A DNA stretch of 64,000 nucleotides from Diphasiastrum complanatum. Its lineage: Eukaryota; Streptophyta; Lycopodiopsida; Lycopodiales; Lycopodiaceae. The position numbers and the translations under genes are program-made. The stretch lies in the NCBI GenBank assembly GCA_029204225.1, contig CM055097.1:13068721-13132720 (forward strand). The letters are read 5' to 3'. Under the pieces are notes generated by a model. The model searched no databases. It had not been told where the DNA came from and worked only from the letters and a program-made list of their open reading frames with translations. How positions within the stretch are numbered: the stretch's first letter is position 1; every line of letters begins with the position of its first letter. Below, piece by piece: positions 58,366-64,000 of the stretch.

Positions 58366-59115
58366 TGTGAAGATTATAAAAGTTCTATCATAGCTTTAGG
58401 GGTTTGCTAAGTTTTTATGTCAAGCATCTTTGTGTAGGAGTTTGATAGGGCCAAAATTGGCAAAGATGGCAAAATGGTCAATTTCACATGTAAAGCCACA
58501 ATTTGGCCAAAAGTAGTTTATGATGCAAACTTGAGCTAGTTAGGCTTGTGATTAGGCTTGTGACACTTGTGTAGATGTAATTTGATGAGTGATCAAGTCA
58601 AAGTGTTGGCAAAGGTCAAAGGGTCCAATCACAATTGAGAAATCCATATGAAGAGTCTAATAGAATTGCAAGATGGATGCATCACTCATCCAATATGATT
58701 AGAGAGGCTAGGATTAGGGGTCCAATAGGATGTAAGCATGGATCTCCACGAGTTTTATATATACTCTCTTTACCAATCATAATCCAATTCAGTTTTTGAG
58801 TCATTTTGTGTGCAATCAAGTTTTGCTTGTATTTCTTTCTCTCTCTACCCAAGAGCAAATTGGTCTGTTATCTCTCTACCCGAGGAGAGGAGCTTAATTG
58901 GCCTTAGAGTTTTCATGAAGTACTTCTCTTACATGTGAAATCACTTTGATTATCAATCTATGCATCTATCTTTGCCTCTTTGCCTTAGATTTTGACATAG
59001 ATCTTGAATTTCAGTCTCGTGTTGATCTAAAGTGCATAAGCTTTGCTTAGGAGATCATTCTCACATATTAGGGCATTCCCACACGTGTGAATTTTCACCC
59101 AAGGGATTCTACCCA
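58366..59115 (+). repeat. Copia 3' LTR (outer end approximate)
   Basis: It starts TGTGAAGATT after the purine-rich TTTTTAGGAG behind RNase H. A TATA-like TTTATATATAC at about 58750 marks a promoter. CACACGTGTG occurs at about 59091. The 3' edge near 59115 is a guess. Confidence 0.55.
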
Positions 59116-59149
59116 AAAAAAAAAAATTGTAATAGAATCTCCTAGCACA

Positions 59150-59232
59150 CCGACTTGCTATCTTTGGAGGCTGCATTAAGCATATATCACATCTCTTGGT
59201 TAAATCTATGTTGAAACTAGGTGAAGAGGGAG
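59150..59232 (+). pseudogene. Copia pol last codons and purine tract
   Basis: VKSMLKLGEEGV then stop, overlapping the purine tract GGTGAAGAGGGAG directly before the next LTR. The same ending occurs at 60009. Confidence 0.6.
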
Positions 59233-59821
59233 TGTGAAAATTGTCAACTAGTTTTCTACTTTACTAGTTAGTTTGGCAGTTTGAGCCTAAATGAGGCCGA
59301 ATATCAAATAAGGTGTACATGGTTAGTTCACATTTGTAAAACTACTACACCTGGCCATTTTTAGGCTAGTTCCAAGTTCATTTGGCTACCTAGTTATTAA
59401 AAAAAAAACTTTAATCTGCCAAATTTGGCCAATATGACTATTTTAGGGCTACTTGTTGATAAGTTTGTCCAAACTCATCTATTTGGAGGAGAGAGAGTCA
59501 TCACTCTCTACTATAAATAGCAAGATCAATGCCAGAAATAGATTTTCCAAGAAGTATTTCCATTTTAGAAGCTTTGAAGTCAAGATTGGCTTGTTATTTG
59601 TGGTTCTCTTCTACTTGTGAGTAGAATAGATGTTGTAAGCTTGATCAATCTCTATTGGAGATCTATTGGAGAGTGGAGATAAATGTTCATTTACTATTGT
59701 ACAACTCTTTTATAGAGAAATAGTTCAGATCTATCTATATTTTGAATATCTCATGCATCTATCAAGTTATGATTCGTAGATCTTGATCAAACTAGCAATT
59801 CTATGTGTAGAATTGTCTACA
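59233..59821 (+). repeat. Copia LTR, middle copy of a tandem array
   Basis: It begins TGTGAAAATTGTCAAC and ends TTGTCTACA. The promoter has a (GA)4 stretch (59489-59497), then TCATCACTCTC and a CTATAAATAG TATA box (59511-59520). Confidence 0.7.
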
Positions 59822-60009
59822 AATGTTACATGGTTTTTTCAAGCACATTGAGATTGTTCATCATTTTCAAGTGTTGGCCAAGAAGGTGGAGCTTCAAGAA
59901 TTTGTGGTGAATATTTTCATCAAGAATGACCTATTTATTAGACATAGATCAGATTTTGGCATACATTTTAAATCTATGTTGAAAATAGCAAGTATAGTTG
60001 AAGAGGGTG
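59822..60009 (+). pseudogene. pol: Copia RNase H C-terminal fragment between two LTRs
   Basis: A single short frame (KHIEIVHHFQVLAKKVEL, then FIKNDLFIRHRSDFG and KSMLKIASIVEEGV) is all that lies between the two LTRs. It is the end of copia pol, related to the fragments at 35982-36240 and 58150-58300. Confidence 0.75.
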
Positions 60010-60700
<691 letters not shown>

Positions 60701-61075
60701 TAGATGCGATTGGTTTTTAGTGCACTCATTCAAGCCTTAGATCTAAAATTCTGGATCATCTTTCAATTTGAAACTTTCACAAGGATGTCTACTACATGCT
60801 ATCTCTCTCACATTGAAAATGGTGACTTCTCCAAGTCAACTAAAAAGCAAGAAACAATTGAATTTATCCATGATTGAAGCCAAATACGAGACACTATGCT
60901 CAGTACTACAAGACACGGAGGATATTGGGATCCCACTAGAAAAACCTACAATGATCAAGAGGGATATCCAGAGTGGCATATAGCTAGGAAAGAATCGTGT
61001 ATGTGACACACACACCAAGCATACATATATTGAGTATTGTTCACTAGAGAGAAGATTTTATCTAAAAAATTGATG
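60701..61075 (+). pseudogene. Decayed copia RNase H fragment
   Basis: Blocks resembling the RNase H end appear across frames: KSKKQLNLSMIEAKYETL (compare KKQ-ISLS-EAEYKAL) and ARKNRVCDTHTKHTYIEYC. Strongly decayed; the assignment rests on these short matches. Confidence 0.45.
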
Positions 61076-62560
61076 TGGTACATTGCTCAATATGGACGAC
61101 CTTAAATGATGTAAGCCTAAAATTCATCAGGCTTTTTTTTTGTTCCTTTAGAGCTAATCCTCATGGACTTGCAGACAGAACTGTCTTAATCCAAAATAAC
61201 TCCAGTTTAAAGGGAGAAGATTACTTCTTAGCCATTTTTTAAAAACTTGAAAAAAACAATCAAAGACATCAAAAAATCCCTTGATATTCTTCACAAAGAA
61301 AGAAAAGCACTCTTAATTGGTTAGCAAAACCTTGTCCACCTCCAGAATATCAAAATTTATCATTTGCTTAGGTCTACAAGGATTCCTGCTCAATTTTGAA
61401 AGCCATGTGAAGGTTAACAAAATCAAAAGAGAAAAATTTATAAAAAAAAAAAACCTTCAAATTTCAATAAAATTTTGTTATTAATCTTCACCAATTCCAC
61501 TGAAGTTTTTTCTTATTGAGATTATATCTTAGAAGTATTTGCGAAGGTTAGTCTGCAAAATCCAAGTCCTACAAGTATTCTTTCTGATTTTGATCATTTT
61601 TATTGAAGAAAACGCAACTCTTTTAAGGAAAATATCAATATCTTTCTGTTAATCTTCGCACAACCTTCACAAGTCCTAATGAACATTCCTCATATATATT
61701 TGTCAACCCAACTTATCTCTAATAACATAATTTCTTCCACTTAATCAACCCCTTCATGATCCTAGTACTCAAACTAAGATTAGGTTGAACTAATACAGAC
61801 ATTCCAAACTCAATATTTTTTTTGTCAAACTTACTCCTATTCCAACTAAAATGCAATTAGTGACTTTTGACCTTTCTCTATACTACTTATAGATAGTGAC
61901 TCAAATTTTAAACCACCTCTAGTTCCAGATTATTACACATAATTCCTAGAGAATTTCTCTTATTCAAAAAGTTCTTGTTTTGTATCTTACTTTTTCAAGT
62001 CTATACACAAGTAGTAATTCATATGATATAACAGTCTTTCAGAAGAATAACTTCATGTTGGAAAGAATTATATAAACCAATCGGATTTCTGATGTTAAGC
62101 AAATTATTAAAACGTAAAGGTTTAATGAAGAAAGTGAGAAATAGGTTTAAGGGTTTCCGATTTTGTAATGGGGAGATACCCACTTGGGATCTGGAGTAAA
62201 TCTCAAAATTTCACAAAATACTTCATGAATTTTGATCAATGGTTTTAGATTGACATCCAATAATTACCAAAATCTACTATTGTCAATTAGATTCTTATGG
62301 CCCTAGAACCTCCCTTTTGGAATTAATGATGTCCCATACCACCAACTTTCCTTCCAAAAAGATCCTTAACCCCTTAATCTAACTTTTTAGAGATCCATTG
62401 ATCGATCTAGCAGTCCTATAGTCCATATAGGATATTTTCCTTTGCTCTCAAAACCTTAAAAATCCATTAATTTGGATGACTGGCATGCCTTTCAGATTGA
62501 TATACCCAATCAGTTAGCAATTAGAGTTAATTTGATATACATTCTATGTAAGCTCTAAAT
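61076..62560. other. AT-rich intergenic DNA, nothing recognised
   Basis: No reading frame with motifs, RNA gene or repeat structure seen. Confidence 0.5.
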
Positions 62561-64000
62561 GTGATATTGTAATTAGTGTACAGTTAATTAGATTTGTTGT
62601 ATTCAGTCAGTGTTCGGGACGTGACCTGCTAAGATATATTGATCGATCACTGATCCCGTAGATGGCTACTTGGGTTAGCTGGGTAGCCACTCATAGGAAG
62701 AAATTAGTCTGTACAGTGATTTTGGTTTCGTTATGCTATACTCGAGGGCATGTCTCGGGTTTGTCAATTATTTAGGCCATATTGGGCCTTGTTCCAGTTG
62801 GAGTCTAGTTGCACTACAGGTGGACAGATTCTTGAGGAGCTATCAGCGGGTAATGGATACTTGGTTATCAGAGGGAACAAGGTACAGGGTTCTGGAGCTA
62901 TCCTACCTGATATGCTATGGATCATGGGTGAGTTGTTCATCACGATAGTGGATCTAGTTTGCATTTGTTTTGGTTTGGATTGACATGATGGATGTGTTGA
63001 TGGATGTGTTGGTGAGATAGGCTCCTTGGTGGGAGGCCTTATACTGGTCAAATCAGAGTTGGCAACATCAAGCAAGGGAAGTTGAGCCTACATGGGATGT
63101 AGGAGAGGCAGACTATCATCAGTATCTCTGGGAGATAGGCGAGCTACTCAGGTATAGACTATAGTGAGGTTTGTGTACATTCATTCAGTGAGTCCTTGGT
63201 AGACTCTTGTGCTTGGAGCATTGGGAATGAATGGGGATCAGCTTTCAAGAGATATTGGATAGTTGGATATGCTTGGACGTGAGAGCATCTTGTGACAGGT
63301 GCAGGCCAGACCTGATTTGGAGACCAGTGGTGTAGCAGCGGATCTACAGGTGACAGGTGCTGGTATGAAAGGATACCACAGTTTGCACAAGCCTGGTCAT
63401 GTATTTGACATATTCGTGTTGGTTTGCATGAATGTGTGCTTGCATGTTACCTTGTCACGAGGGAGTTTAGATCTGAGTCAGAGTTGTATGTAGTTGTGGA
63501 TTTGCTATGTGTGAAACAAAGTAATCATTTTATGCTCATTGACTTGTCATTATGTCTAGTAGCTATCTATCTAGTGAGGGTACAATCTTATGGTGGCAGT
63601 AAGATTTCCTCAGGTTGAGCCTCAGTCGCTCATTTATGTCAGCCTTACAGGTTTGTGCTTGTAAGTGCCTAATAGGATGTCAGCCTAGCTAGATGGATGA
63701 TGTAAGTCTCATGGTGGCAGTGGGATTTTCTCAGTTTGAGCCATGTCTCTCATGTGGTCCTCTTGTGTTCAAGTCGGATTGGGAACAAGTCAGTTGGTCG
63801 AGAGTATGGTAGACTCTCTATATGAGCATTGTGTTTACATAATGCTTTGTGAGGCAAACTTGGTGGTTTGTTGGTGTGCTTGAGTGTGAGTCAAGTACAG
63901 GGTAGCATGGACATGCATAACATCTCTTGGACACTCCAGACGTTGTTACAAATTATTGTTTTTCACTCTTATCACATTTGAGCTTAAAGGAGAGAGTTAG
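62561..64000. other. Mixed-composition repeat-like DNA at the window edge
   Basis: Less AT-rich than the preceding kilobase, with no recognisable domain. The style (GTGGCAG and TTGAGCC motifs) suggests the non-coding part of a retroelement continuing past the window. Confidence 0.35.
63580..63770. repeat. Imperfect tandem repeat, period about 119 bp
   Basis: TTATGGTGGCAGTAAGATTT with CAGGTTGAGCC at about 63588-63622 recurs as TCATGGTGGCAGTGGGATTT with CAGTTTGAGCC at about 63707-63741. Confidence 0.7.

Overview
This window looks like a transposon-rich stretch of a land-plant nuclear genome. The evidence is a five-exon RWP-RK (RKD-type) transcription factor gene with GT-AG introns, initiator-Met tRNA primer sites next to Ty1/copia LTRs, Ty3-type LTR elements over 10 kb long, a plant-type (TTTAGGG)3 telomeric motif and abundant CT, GA, TA, GT and CA microsatellites. 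No bacterial, organellar, rRNA or CRISPR features were seen. The species cannot be fixed from the sequence. The long multi-exon RKD and heavy LTR load would suit a fern, lycophyte or gymnosperm as well as an angiosperm, and that is only a guess.

Layout. 1-4.2 kb is decayed repeat. From 4222 an ORF of unknown family (called ORF-X here, copy A) is interrupted by a complete 13,065-bp LTR retrotransposon (4732-17796). This element has 1.1-kb LTRs and a perfect 5-bp target duplication, TAGAA, and ORF-X copy A resumes after it (17802 to about 19778). The element is Ty3-type: 5' LTR, primer site, leader with a 24-bp tandem array, gag with zinc knuckles, protease, RNase H and integrase. Its reverse transcriptase core is deleted. 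It also carries two accessory reading frames of unknown function between pol and the 3' LTR: a second ORF-X (copy B) and ORF-Y. About 3.4 kb (11863-15281) appears inverted inside it: the integrase C-terminus, a spacer with more of the 24-bp array, and most of ORF-X copy B all read backwards, and flipping the block restores the expected order.

From 19.9 to 29 kb lie a minus-strand Ty3 relic, a minus-strand copia element deleted within pol, another copia LTR with primer site, and a decayed second ORF-Y. From 29 to 40.8 kb the DNA is AT-rich with no convincing genes. It holds a 1.55-kb terminal-inverted-repeat element sitting in TA repeats (33591-35139), which contains a large foldback with telomeric heptamers in its loop, and a copia 3' end.

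40872-44255 (minus) is the one convincing host gene. Its five coding exons join in phase into a 621-residue RWP-RK protein. It has a TATA-like box, two CACGTG motifs, a GA-repeat 5' leader and an overlapping upstream ORF. Beyond it are a convergent pair of tRNA-derived SINE-like sequences (45.1 and 45.7 kb).

From 50 to 61 kb is a copia cluster: a deleted minus-strand relic, a minus-strand element with a perfect CCAAA target duplication (51509-55685), a plus-strand element with its 3' LTR, and a tandem LTR array in one member of which a (GA)4 seed has grown to (AG)79. The last 3 kb hold nothing recognised beyond short tandem repeats. Apart from the RWP-RK gene, every recognisable coding sequence belongs to a mobile element and nearly all are broken. 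Coordinates of splice sites, LTR ends and breakpoints were read by eye; nothing was aligned or searched computationally.
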